This document shows, one piece after another, positions 1 through 7,519 of a stretch of 64,000 nt of DNA. A program made the translations under genes and the position numbers. Each line of letters begins with the position of its first letter. Position 1 is the first letter of the stretch. The stretch comes from Acidobacteriota bacterium (GTDB lineage: Bacteria; Acidobacteriota; Terriglobia; Terriglobales; Acidobacteriaceae): NCBI GenBank assembly GCA_003225555.1, contig QIAM01000059.1, positions 1 to 64,000 of the forward strand, in the 5' to 3' direction. Below the pieces are notes generated by a model. That model was given only the letters and a program-made list of their open reading frames with translations, did no database searches and was not told the DNA's origin.

Positions 1-90
1 CAGCATCCCGAGATGGAAAGCGTCCGGGTGATCATCAACGACCGCAACGCACGTCACAATTTACGTCACAAAACGGAATTTCTTCAGTAG
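1..90 (+). CDS. 3' tail of an unidentified reading frame cut by the window edge
   Basis: A reading frame open from the left edge ends at a TAG at 88-90; its last residues read TEFLQ. Only 29 residues are visible and they carry no motif I recognise. The opposite-strand tRNA-Lys gene starts 27 bases further on. It could be the end of a gene lying to the left, or chance. Confidence 0.25.
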   Translation, partial: QHPEMESVRVIINDRNARHNLRHKTEFLQ

Positions 91-116
91 GGCGATTTTG
101 CAAGTTATTGAAAAGA

Positions 117-192
<76 letters not shown>

Positions 193-262
193 GTTGGGGA
201 TCGTCAGAGGAAGGATTGAGAAAAGATTATAGCATCCGGTCGCGGATTATCGCCGCGCTTCG

Positions 263-526
263 CTATTTCCTGACCCTGCGAGGAATAGCACAATGCGCAT
301 GACTATCGTGTGCGGAGTTCTTCGATGACGCAGATGCGGTCACGGAATTAACGCCATCGAATGCAAGGGGAATGGAATCGGGATTGTTGGTGAAGCAATG
401 GATGTGATCTGCACCGATCGAATCGGCCAGGGCCCAAACCGCACGCTGACTTTCGCGTGCGAACCAGTTGACGCCAGGCCGTCGCTCGTACTCAGGCAGC
501 GTCGTCTTCAGCGAATCCCCAATACT
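263..526 (-). pseudogene. Protein-like open frame without a start, following the 56-residue small ORF
   Basis: Downstream of and overlapping the small ORF at 492-662, a second minus-strand frame is open to a TAG at 263-265. Its first two thirds have protein-like composition, for example PEYERRPGVNW, ESQRAVWALADSIG and HIHCFTNNPDS. It has no ATG and no ribosome binding site of its own. I infer that it may be the rest of the same gene after a frameshift near 495-520, or a remnant. I do not recognise the family. Confidence 0.3.
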
Positions 527-662
527 TCAGCAATTCGGGCGGCACATACTTCTCGTCCTTATTCTTACGAACCCACTCTTTTAGAGGAAGCGAGTCCTTA
601 TACCGGTCCGGCGTAATACCGAGAATAGCCACGATATGATCGAATGAAGTGGTTTCGTTCAT
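492..662 (-). CDS. Small acidic protein of 56 residues, function unknown
   Basis: The ATG at 660-662 follows GAGG by eight bases and the frame ends at TGA 492-494. The product begins MNETTSFDHIVAILG and ends WGFAEDDAA; it is soluble-looking, with a charged middle (KEWVRKNKDEK). A -10 like TATAAT and a pair of 14-base direct repeats lie just upstream, so it looks like a genuine, regulated small gene. I do not recognise a family. The open frame that follows in another phase raises the possibility that the gene was once longer. Confidence 0.5.
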   Translation of the reverse strand: MNETTSFDHIVAILGITPDRYKDSLPLKEWVRKNKDEKYVPPELLKYWGFAEDDAA

Positions 663-683
663 TGCAATTCCTCACGTCTCGAC

Positions 684-724
684 TTGTAAATTCGCAATTA
701 TAGTCGCCAATTGTAAACCCGCAA
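684..724 (-). promoter_or_regulatory. Promoter with paired direct repeats upstream of the 56-residue gene
   Basis: Two 14-base direct repeats, read on the plus strand as TTGTAAANNCGCAA, lie at 684-697 and 711-724 (12 of 14 identical, start-to-start 27 bases). Between them, on the minus strand, is TATAAT with TTGCGG 16 bases upstream. The repeats flank the -10 element, as expected of a repressor site. The binding protein is unknown. Confidence 0.4.
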
Positions 725-1003
725 TGAAATTTCCAAGCCCCCTGACATATCAAGGCACTTCACTACTACTGCGCGACTGCACCGAAGTATGCCATGCCTA
801 GCCCATTCGTGTTGTTCCCCCTGCACGAGCGTGCCATTTACTTATCCAGTGAAAACCTTTCAAATCGGCTGAACGGTAAGCTTCGTTGTTCACGCCACAT
901 CGTCCTCAGAGCACAGTAAGTGGAGTCGTTTGCGCCACTTCCGCAGTCAGCTGCCTTTCTGGTTAAGGCATTCAATATTTGCGCAATGGTCACTCTAAGG
1001 CTC
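725..1003. other. Intergenic stretch, nothing recognised
   Basis: Between the small gene's promoter and the response regulator I see no convincing gene. Reading frames here are short, lack ribosome binding sites and look like shadows. An in-frame upstream extension of the response regulator back to 920 is open but has no ribosome binding site and no receiver-domain homology. Confidence 0.4.
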
Positions 1004-1399
1004 ATGACAAGAATCCTGATCGTCGACGACAATGCGCAGGTGCGAAACGCGCTTCGCATGTGCCTCACGATGAACAAGGATTGGATTGTGTGTGGAGAGG
1101 CGGACAACGGTCGTGCCGCCATTGATATGGTTCGCCGCGTGAAACCGGACGTCCTTCTGCTGGACTATGCCATGCCCGAGATGAACGGACTGGAAGCCGC
1201 CCGCGAGCTCAGTCCTCTCGTACCTGAATGCGCCATCCTGATGTACACAATGTTTGCGACGCCACAATTGTCGGAACTGGCGAGAGCTGCCGGTGTTCGC
1301 GCGGTACTCTCCAAAGATGTCAACGGAATCAGTTCCGTCATGGGAGCGATTGAAGCTCTCACTTCTACCAAGGTGGGTACCTTGGACAACTCACAGTAG
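1004..1399 (+). CDS. Single-domain response regulator (receiver domain only)
   Basis: The product is 131 residues and consists of one CheY-like receiver domain. The acidic pair is D8-D9, the phospho-acceptor is D54 in LLLDYAMPEMNG, the switch threonine is T82 and the conserved lysine is K104. There is no helix-turn-helix or other output domain; the C-terminus ends about 25 residues after the lysine. I chose ATG 1004 because MTRILIVDD is the usual start of this fold; ATG 986 and ATG 920 are in-frame alternatives. No histidine kinase is next to it, so its partner is unknown. The domain resembles NarL-type receivers that have lost their output domain. Confidence 0.85.
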   Translation: MTRILIVDDNAQVRNALRMCLTMNKDWIVCGEADNGRAAIDMVRRVKPDVLLLDYAMPEMNGLEAARELSPLVPECAILMYTMFATPQLSELARAAGVRAVLSKDVNGISSVMGAIEALTSTKVGTLDNSQ

Positions 1400-1462
1400 C
1401 CACCACCGGCCATCGGCTTCTATCCTGAAAAACCGTCTGCGCGATCATGGCGATCGTGCGTT

Positions 1463-1653
1463 CTATTGCCCTCCTGCTCCGGCCGGGCTCTGAACCTCAA
1501 CACACTTGGCGTGACGTGCCCAGAAATAAAGGATCCTGCGGCCTGACGAGATGGCACAACGCGCGCATGAGTATCCATTTCTCTCAGCCGGGCAACCATC
1601 ACTTTGAATTCCAGCCCCTCGACACGATAGGGACATCGAAAGAAGTCAGGCAT
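1463..1653 (-). pseudogene. Possible decayed small zinc-ribbon protein
   Basis: From ATG 1651-1653 the frame reads MPDFFRCPYR then EGLEFKVMVAR. After a one-base shift the next frame reads PAERNGYSCARC and reaches a TAG at 1463-1465. Joined, this has the layout of a small two-CxxC zinc-ribbon protein, but the second Cys of the first pair is Arg (CPYR) and the frame is broken. This is inference from the residue pattern; the unbroken frame alone runs on to 1420. Confidence 0.3.
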
Positions 1654-1701
1654 GAGGGTTATTCCACACTTCCACTGGGATGGACTGAGAAGGTATCCGA
1701 C

Positions 1702-1968
1702 TCACGCCGCAGAGCAATGCGGCTTGGGCGGGGGTGGGGTAAGGAGTTGTTGCTTCTCAGCCAGAACCTGGTTGAGTTCCGTGATAATGGCGAGGAACTT
1801 CTCAGCATCCTGTTCTGCGATAGCTTTCTCGCAAAGTTCTCGCCAGCGTTCTTGGATTTCGACTTGCATTGTAGAGCGAGTCTCTTGTACAGCGGAACGG
1901 ACCATCGGCAAAGCGCCAACAAGCGTCAGGTGGGCAAAATATTTGTTTTCCGGGGGAGGGGTGGCCAC
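1702..1968 (-). CDS. Small helical protein of the acidobacterial type, unknown function
   Basis: The 88-residue product has a variable N-terminus and a helical, charged core (IQERWRELCEKAIAEQD, then ITELNQVLAEKQQLL) of a kind I have seen repeatedly in Acidobacteriota hypothetical proteins. The GTG start at 1966-1968 follows AGGGG by five bases. A later in-frame ATG beginning MQVEIQERW is an alternative start. It lies 12 bases after the similar small gene at 1981-2175, so the two probably form an operon. Confidence 0.6.
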   Translation of the reverse strand: MATPPPENKYFAHLTLVGALPMVRSAVQETRSTMQVEIQERWRELCEKAIAEQDAEKFLAIITELNQVLAEKQQLLTPPPPKPHCSAA

Positions 1969-1980
1969 GCTGGCCCCTGC

Positions 1981-2175
1981 CTAACCAGACCGCCTTTGTT
2001 TCTGTTCTTCTCCGTCACCCACAAGCTTGGTGGCAGTCATCTTTCTCAACCTCCCGATGTGCTCGTGGAGGGCTGCTTGAAGGTCTAAAAGAGTCCGATC
2101 TAATTCCGGGCCTTGGGCAATGACAGCTCTGGCGCACAGGTCGCGGATACGGTCTTCCAGACGTCGAGATGGCAC
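1981..2175 (-). CDS. Small helical protein, partner of the following small gene
   Basis: The 64-residue product (core EDRIRDLCARAVIAQ, then LQAALHEHIGRLRKM) matches the general pattern of the second small helical protein family common in Acidobacteriota. The start is a GTG at 2173-2175 behind a GGTGGG stretch. It precedes the 1702-1968 gene by 12 bases on the same strand. Function unknown; no membrane segment or metal motif. Confidence 0.6.
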   Translation of the reverse strand: MPSRRLEDRIRDLCARAVIAQGPELDRTLLDLQAALHEHIGRLRKMTATKLVGDGEEQKQRRSG

Positions 2176-2428
2176 AGCCCACCAACCAGCCTGCTACGGC
2201 CTCGGCAATCAGTCCATACAGCATTCCGGGTACGGGCGTCCAAGTCGCGTGTTGCGCAGGAAGTCAGACCAAAGCTTCCCCCGACCTAATAAGAAGAGCA
2301 CCCAAAAGAACGCGGTCGCAGAGCTCGAGGCTCTAGCTCCATCGCCACCAAGAGCCTCTGGAATCAGGGGGTTGGCCTACTGCCTTCCTTTGTTTTAGAT
2401 TTTGTGAGGCGTGCCGAGGATGATTTCG

Positions 2429-2644
2429 ATGGCCGAGCGCAAGACCCAACCAGCTTCAACTCTCAAAGGTTGGAACCAGATCGCCGCCTTCCTTGGCGAG
2501 CCCGTCTCCGTCGTGAAGCGATGGGCAAAGACTGGAATGGCGGTCAGTCGCCCGGGCCTATTTGTGATCGCGTCACCGGACACCCTCAACGCGTGGCTCG
2601 GACGGGAATCCGGCGGAAAACCCGTTCATGCCGCCGCTACCTGA
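2429..2644 (+). CDS. Small helix-turn-helix protein with a C-terminal frameshift
   Basis: The frame encodes an excisionase/MerR-like winged helix common in Acidobacteriota: STLKGWNQIAAFLGEP, then VKRWAKTGMAV, then SPDTLNAWLGRESG. I chose ATG 2429 because GAGG lies nine bases upstream; GTG 2411 is an in-frame alternative. The frame stops at TGA 2642-2644 just after PVHAAAT. In another phase the DNA continues as ETDLLGELKRGLSYLRKQR to a TAA at 2721-2723. That is the usual C-terminus of such proteins, so a single-base indel between about 2620 and 2644 probably truncated it. Confidence 0.6.
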   Translation: MAERKTQPASTLKGWNQIAAFLGEPVSVVKRWAKTGMAVSRPGLFVIASPDTLNAWLGRESGGKPVHAAAT

Positions 2645-2790
2645 GACCGATCTGCTGGGAGAATTGAAGCGTGGGTTGTCCTACCTTCGAAAGCAGCGCC
2701 AGTCGAGCTCTCGCCGCAAGTAAGTGTGGGAAAGACTCTCATGATTGTCCGGTGGCGGACGCACTTTTGTTGTAAATTGGACTGGCACGA

Positions 2791-3195
2791 ATGACAAAGC
2801 GCAAATCCAAGGGTGCCTACATGATTTCGGCCGTCGCCGAAATGTACGGCATCCATCCCCAGACCCTCCGCCTCTACGAGCGCGAAGGCCTCCTCAAACC
2901 GTCCCGCACCGAAGGCAACACCCGCCTCTATACCGATGAAGACCTGCAGCGCCTGGAGTTCATTCTGTCGCTGGCCCGCGATCTAGGCGTAAACATCAGC
3001 GGCATGGCGATCATCCTGCAAATGCGCGAACGCATGGAAGAGATGCAGCGCCAGATTCAGGAATTCGTGCAGTACATCCAGCAGGAAGTGCTCACCCGCG
3101 CCAGCGCCGCCGCCGACCCGTCAAAGGGCGCGATCGTCCCGGTGCGCAGGCCGATGGTAGCACCGGCGCCAATCAACTCGGGGAAGAAGCGGTGA
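2791..3195 (+). CDS. hspR: MerR-family heat-shock repressor, HspR-like
   Basis: The 134-residue protein begins MTKRKSKGAYMISAVAEMY and has the MerR/HspR DNA-binding domain (HPQTLRLYEREGLL, then RTEGNTRLYTDEDLQRL), followed by a short dimerisation helix rich in Met, Gln and Arg. HspR represses chaperone operons such as dnaK by binding inverted repeats. No chaperone gene is adjacent and I find no obvious HAIR-type inverted repeat upstream. The length and the internal YMISAVAEMYGIHPQTLR segment fit HspR rather than a metal- or drug-sensing MerR. Confidence 0.8.
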   Translation: MTKRKSKGAYMISAVAEMYGIHPQTLRLYEREGLLKPSRTEGNTRLYTDEDLQRLEFILSLARDLGVNISGMAIILQMRERMEEMQRQIQEFVQYIQQEVLTRASAAADPSKGAIVPVRRPMVAPAPINSGKKR

Positions 3196-3354
3196 GGATC
3201 AGCAATTCAATCCACAACGGCGGTCATCCTGACCGCAGCCGTTCTTCAGGCGGAGGGAAGGATCTCCCGCAGCTAATTGCCAACTGCCAACTGCTACCTG
3301 CCGATGCTCCCGCGTATGATGTAGCATTCCCAGCCCCGACTGGCTGAGTGCTGA

Positions 3355-4374
3355 ATGCTCCCCTTCAAACTCATCTACCACAACGGCTACTACCTGCCCA
3401 TCGGCAATCACGTCTTCCCTGCCGAAAAATACCGCCGCATTCGCGATCACCTCATGACCATCGGCGTTGCCGACGCCGAAGACTTTCTGGAACCGCAACG
3501 CGCCTCCGATCAAGACATCCTGCTAGTCCACAAGCCCGATTACGTCCAAAAACTGAAGACCGGCACGCTCAGCCCGCGCGAAGAGATGGAGATGGAAATC
3601 CCCTATTCGAGCGACTTGGTGGAAGCCTTCTGGCTGGCTGCCGGAGGATCGATTCTCGCGGCGCGGCAAGCCCTAGTTGACCGTGTCACGTTCAACATTG
3701 GTGGCGGCTTTCACCACGCATTTCCCGACCACGGGGAGGGATTCTGCATGATCCACGATGTAGCCGTGGCCATCCGCCGCCTGCAGCGCGACGACAAGAT
3801 CCGTACCGCGATGACCGTGGACTGCGACGTTCATCAAGGCAACGGCACAGCCGCGATTTTTGCCGGCACCCGTACGGCAAGCGAGCCGCTGCCTTCGGCC
3901 CATTCCACCACCGTAAGCCGCTCCCGCCAAGGCAAGATGCGCGGCACCCATGCGGGAGACGTCTTCACCATTTCGTTGCACCAGCACAACAACTACCCCA
4001 TGTGGAAGCCACCTTCCTCAATCGACGTAGACCTGCCCGATGGCATTGGCGACGACGAGTACCTGGCCTGGCTCGACAACGCACTAAGTTCCGGTCTGCG
4101 GCAGTTCGAGCCCGACCTGCTGTGCTACATCGCCGGAGCTGATCCGTATCGTGAAGATCAGCTCGGCGGCCTGAGTCTGACGATTGATGGATTGAAGAAG
4201 CGCGACGAACTAGTCTTCCGCGTGGCCCGCGCGCGGAACATTCCAGTGATGGTGACTTTCGCCGGCGGCTACGCCCGGAATGTGGAAGACACAGTGACCA
4301 TCCACTGCAACACGGTGATCGCAGCGAGGGAAGTATTCACCAACGCCACACCACCCAAAGCCATGTCATCCTGA
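3355..4374 (+). CDS. Histone deacetylase family (AcuC/HDAC-like) amidohydrolase with an insertion
   Basis: The 339-residue protein has the bacterial arginase/deacetylase fold signatures: the HH pair at 120-121 in GGGFHHAF, zinc ligands D158 and H160 in DCDVHQGNGT, and D263 in GADPY. Bacterial members deacetylate acyl-lysine, acetoin-related or polyamine substrates; the substrate here cannot be told. Unusually, about 31 residues (171-201, Ser/Thr/Arg-rich) interrupt the usual junction between GNGTAAIFAG and DVFTISLH. The stop codon lies inside a dispersed intergenic repeat, so the last residues are repeat-derived. Start ATG 3355 lacks a strong ribosome binding site. Confidence 0.85.
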   Translation: MLPFKLIYHNGYYLPIGNHVFPAEKYRRIRDHLMTIGVADAEDFLEPQRASDQDILLVHKPDYVQKLKTGTLSPREEMEMEIPYSSDLVEAFWLAAGGSILAARQALVDRVTFNIGGGFHHAFPDHGEGFCMIHDVAVAIRRLQRDDKIRTAMTVDCDVHQGNGTAAIFAGTRTASEPLPSAHSTTVSRSRQGKMRGTHAGDVFTISLHQHNNYPMWKPPSSIDVDLPDGIGDDEYLAWLDNALSSGLRQFEPDLLCYIAGADPYREDQLGGLSLTIDGLKKRDELVFRVARARNIPVMVTFAGGYARNVEDTVTIHCNTVIAAREVFTNATPPKAMSS

Positions 4375-4424
4375 GCGAAGTAGGAGTGCGCGAACGCGCA
4401 CACCTGCGCAGTCGAAGGATCCCT
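4365..4424. repeat. Dispersed intergenic repeat
   Basis: The element opens GTCATCCTGAGCGAAG and closes CGCAGTCGAAGGATCCCT. Related copies lie at 5923-6006 and, more diverged, near 3222, 11489, 47628 and 55920. It provides the TGA of the preceding gene at 4372-4374. An internal GTGCGCGAACGCGCAC forms a small hairpin. Confidence 0.7.
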
Positions 4425-4526
4425 ACCGCCACCACAACACCGCGCCTCTTAGATCGCAGTCAGAAGCTCAAGCTTGGACGCCTACTGCTGAACACCGTTT
4501 TCAGCTGCTAAAATAGTCCCTTACCT

Positions 4527-5885
4527 ATGTTCGAGAACCTTCAGGAAAAACTCCAGCGCGCCTTCAAGAGCCTCCGCGGCCAGGCCAAGCTCACCGAAGA
4601 GAACATTCAAGAGGCAATGCGCGAGATCCGCCTCGCTCTGCTCGAAGCCGACGTCAACTTCAAAGTAGTCAAGCAGTTCATCGACCAGGTGCAGGCCAAG
4701 GCCGTCGGCCAGGAAGTGTTGACCGCGCTTTCGCCCGGCGAGCAGGTCATCAAGATCGTCCGTGATGAACTGGTCGCGATTCTCGGCACAGACACCGCCC
4801 GCATGAAGTTCGCCTCGCAGCCCCCCACAATCGTGCTCATGGCCGGGCTGCAGGGTTCCGGCAAGACCACGACCTCCGGCAAGCTAGCGAACTGGTTCAA
4901 GACCGGAGGCCATCGCCCGCTGCTGGTTTCGGTCGACGTCTACCGTCCCGCAGCGCGCGAGCAGTTGAAGATCGTCGCGCAAGGGGTGAAGGCTCACATC
5001 TACGAAGGCGAAGTCGGCGAAGCGAACACCGCCACGGTCGAGCGTCTCGTGAAAGAAGCCCGCCGCGAAGCGGTAGTCTCCGGCTGCGATGTACTGATCG
5101 TCGATACCGCTGGCCGTCTGCACATCGACGACCAACTCATGGACGAAATGCAGTCCCTGAAGAAACTTCTGAATCCCTCAGAGATACTGTTCGTCGCCGA
5201 TGCCATGACCGGGCAGGACGCGGTCCGTTCCGCCGACGAGTTCCACAAGAAGCTCTCGCTCACCGGCGTGGTGCTTACAAAAATGGACGGCGACGCCCGC
5301 GGCGGCGCAGCGCTTTCCATCCGCCAGGTCACGGGCCAGCCCATCAAGTTCATCGGCGTCGGCGAGAAGTACGACGCGCTCGAACCCTTCCATCCCGACC
5401 GCATCGTCTCGCGCATTCTCGGCATGGGCGACATCCTCTCGCTCATCGAGCGCGCCGAGCAGCAAATCGACAAGAAGAAGGCAGAGGAGATGGCCACGAA
5501 AGCGCTCAGTGGCGACGGCTTCTCGCTCGAAGACTTCCGCGACCAGCTGCGCCAGGTAAAGAAGATGGGATCGATTCAGAGCCTGATGGGCATGCTGCCC
5601 TCAATCGGCCCGTTTTCGGGCCTGCAGAAAGCCGCCGACAAAGTCGATGAGAACCAGATCAACCGCGTGGAGGCCATCATCAACTCGATGACCAGTCACG
5701 AGCGTAATCATCACGAAGTCATCAACGGCAGCCGCCGCAAGCGCATCGCCCGCGGCTCCGGCACCAGCGTCCAGGAGGTGAACAACCTCCTCCGCCAGTA
5801 CGCCCAGATGAAAAAAATGTTCAAGCAGATGGGCAAACCCAGCTTCGCCCGGCGCCTGGCGGGGATGAAGCTGCCGGGAATGTAG
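4527..5885 (+). CDS. ffh: Signal recognition particle protein Ffh
   Basis: This 452-residue GTPase binds 4.5S RNA and signal sequences and docks on FtsY for co-translational membrane targeting. The N domain covers about 1-95, the P-loop is GLQGSGKTTT at 107-116, G3 is DTAGR at 193-197 and G4 is TKMDG at 251-255. The Met-rich M domain runs from about 300 to the end and contains the RNA-binding SRRKRIARGSG stretch. Length is normal for the family. The next gene is not rpsP, the common neighbour elsewhere. Confidence 0.97.
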   Translation: MFENLQEKLQRAFKSLRGQAKLTEENIQEAMREIRLALLEADVNFKVVKQFIDQVQAKAVGQEVLTALSPGEQVIKIVRDELVAILGTDTARMKFASQPPTIVLMAGLQGSGKTTTSGKLANWFKTGGHRPLLVSVDVYRPAAREQLKIVAQGVKAHIYEGEVGEANTATVERLVKEARREAVVSGCDVLIVDTAGRLHIDDQLMDEMQSLKKLLNPSEILFVADAMTGQDAVRSADEFHKKLSLTGVVLTKMDGDARGGAALSIRQVTGQPIKFIGVGEKYDALEPFHPDRIVSRILGMGDILSLIERAEQQIDKKKAEEMATKALSGDGFSLEDFRDQLRQVKKMGSIQSLMGMLPSIGPFSGLQKAADKVDENQINRVEAIINSMTSHERNHHEVINGSRRKRIARGSGTSVQEVNNLLRQYAQMKKMFKQMGKPSFARRLAGMKLPGM

Positions 5886-5922
5886 GATCAGTCAGCAGGT
5901 TTCAGATCACTCTTGCAGCCTT

Positions 5923-6006
5923 GTCGTCCTGAGCGGAGTTGCCGTCCGCGAAGCGAACAGCAACGCAGTCGAAGAGCCTGCCCCGAGCGAAGCCGAGGGG
6001 ATCCCT
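5923..6006. repeat. Dispersed intergenic repeat, second copy
   Basis: It starts GTCGTCCTGAGCGGAG, contains AACGCAGTCGAAGAG and ends CCGAGGGGATCCCT. This matches the 4365-4424 element with an internal expansion. It fills most of the gap between ffh and the broken peroxiredoxin. Confidence 0.65.
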
Positions 6007-6030
6007 ATCAGCTTCGCGAATGCATAATCT

Positions 6031-6722
6031 ATGAAGTGGCGTTCTCTAGAAGAATCAAACCCGGCCCTCGACAATCGTCCCTTGCGCGAAATCTATGCCG
6101 AGCGCAAGGAACTGATCGCGAAGTACGTTTTACCAGAGACACAGGCTATTCATGCTCAGGTCGTGGCCGAACTCAAGCAGCGGCATTTTGCCGAAAACAT
6201 CCTGTCTGTCGGCGCAAAGGCACCACAATTTGATCTCCAGATCACGACGGAAAGAACGTTTCTTCGGCGGATCTGTTAGCGACCGCACGTCTCGTTCTCT
6301 GCTTCATCCGAGGCCGCTGGTGCCCCTTCTGCGTCGGGCAGATGGAGGCGATGAACCTAGTCCTGCCGGAGATTGAGCAAGCAGAAGCGAAGCTAGTCGC
6401 CATCTCTCCCCAAACCGTCAAGCAATCATTCTTCATGCACGACCAACACAAGCTGCGCTTCCCGCTCCTTTCCGACACTGGCAACCAGATTGCCCGGAAA
6501 TTTGGTCTAAGCCATCAAGTGCCGGAACTCCAGCAAACAGTTTATCGTCGCGCATTCGTGAGTCTCCCATTTACCAACGGAGACGAGAGTTGGGAACTGC
6601 CCATCCCGGCGACCTTCATTCTCGATCGCGATGGGACCATACTCTACGCCTCTGCGAACGAAGACTACACCGAACGCCCCGAACCAGCGGCCATCGTGGA
6701 ATTCCTGAAGCGCATGCTTTAG
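6031..6722 (+). pseudogene. Peroxiredoxin-like (AhpC/TSA) gene broken by a one-base deletion
   Basis: The first frame (6031 on) encodes an N-terminal helical region and VGAKAPQFDLQ, then goes out of phase. A second frame carries DHDGKNVSSADLLAT, then FIRGRWCPFCVGQMEAM and a C-terminal thioredoxin-fold part to TAG 6722. Inserting one base between 6240 and 6241 (CAG|ATCAC, expected CAGGATCAC) restores a single protein of about 230 residues with a CxxC active site. Such proteins reduce peroxides. As written, no full product can be made. It could be a true pseudogene or a sequencing error. Confidence 0.8.
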
Positions 6723-6766
6723 CTAGAAGCTAGCAGCTAGAAGCTTCCGCGGTACACTGATACTTC

Positions 6767-7519
6767 ATGCACTACATCTACGGCATCAACTCCGTCACCG
6801 AAGCCCTGAAGGCTCGCGGACGGAACTTCGAGTGGGTCGGCATGGCGAAAGAACGCCACGACATCCGCCTGCAGCGCCTGATCGAAGACTGCCGCCGCCT
6901 GAGCGTACCCGTGCGCTTCCTGCAGCGCACCGAACTCGATCGCATGGCCGGCAACGCGGCGCACCAGGGAGTCGTCGCAGTCACGTCCGCCAAACAATAC
7001 AGCGATCTCGATGATGTGCTCGCAGGCAAGCGAGGGCAGTATTCGCTGGTAGTCGTACTCGACGGCGTAGAGGATCCACATAACCTGGGCGCGATACTGC
7101 GCACCACGGATGCTGCAGGAGCCAACGGTGTCGTGATTCCCGAGCGCCGGGCGGCCAGCGTGACCGGAACCGTCACCAAAGCTTCCGCCGGAGCCAGCGA
7201 GCATCTGCCCATCGCCAAGGTAACCAACATCGCCCGCACCGTGGAGGAATTGAAAGAGCGCAACATCTGGACAGTCGGACTCGACGAACACGCCAAGCAA
7301 ACCTACGACGCCCTCGACTACAACATGGACTGCGCGCTCGTCCTCGGAGCCGAAGGCAAGGGTCTGCACGATCTGGTGAAGAGGAAATGCGACTTCCTGG
7401 TATCGATTCCGATGCTGGGCAAAGTGCCGTCACTGAACGTGTCCGTTGCAGCCGCCGTCGTGCTTTACGAAATCGTGCGCCAACGGCGCGCCCGAGAAGG
7501 TTCTGCGAGCGCGAAATGA
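6767..7519 (+). CDS. rlmB: 23S rRNA 2'-O-methyltransferase RlmB (SPOUT/TrmH family)
   Basis: The 250-residue protein methylates the ribose of G2251 (E. coli numbering) in the ribosomal P loop, using S-adenosylmethionine. The N-terminal substrate-binding domain starts HYIYGINSVTEAL. The SPOUT knot motifs are clear: NLGAILRTTDA (motif 1), LVLGAEGKGL (motif 2) and IPMLGKVPSLNVSVAAAV (motif 3). Its TGA overlaps the ATG of the next gene (ATGA at 7516-7519), which suggests translational coupling. Confidence 0.93.
   Translation: MHYIYGINSVTEALKARGRNFEWVGMAKERHDIRLQRLIEDCRRLSVPVRFLQRTELDRMAGNAAHQGVVAVTSAKQYSDLDDVLAGKRGQYSLVVVLDGVEDPHNLGAILRTTDAAGANGVVIPERRAASVTGTVTKASAGASEHLPIAKVTNIARTVEELKERNIWTVGLDEHAKQTYDALDYNMDCALVLGAEGKGLHDLVKRKCDFLVSIPMLGKVPSLNVSVAAAVVLYEIVRQRRAREGSASAK

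Noticed and set aside
1447-2088. Plus-strand frame of 213 codons
   Set aside because: It runs antisense to two small genes with good starts and recognisable cores, has no ribosome binding site and no family-like composition.
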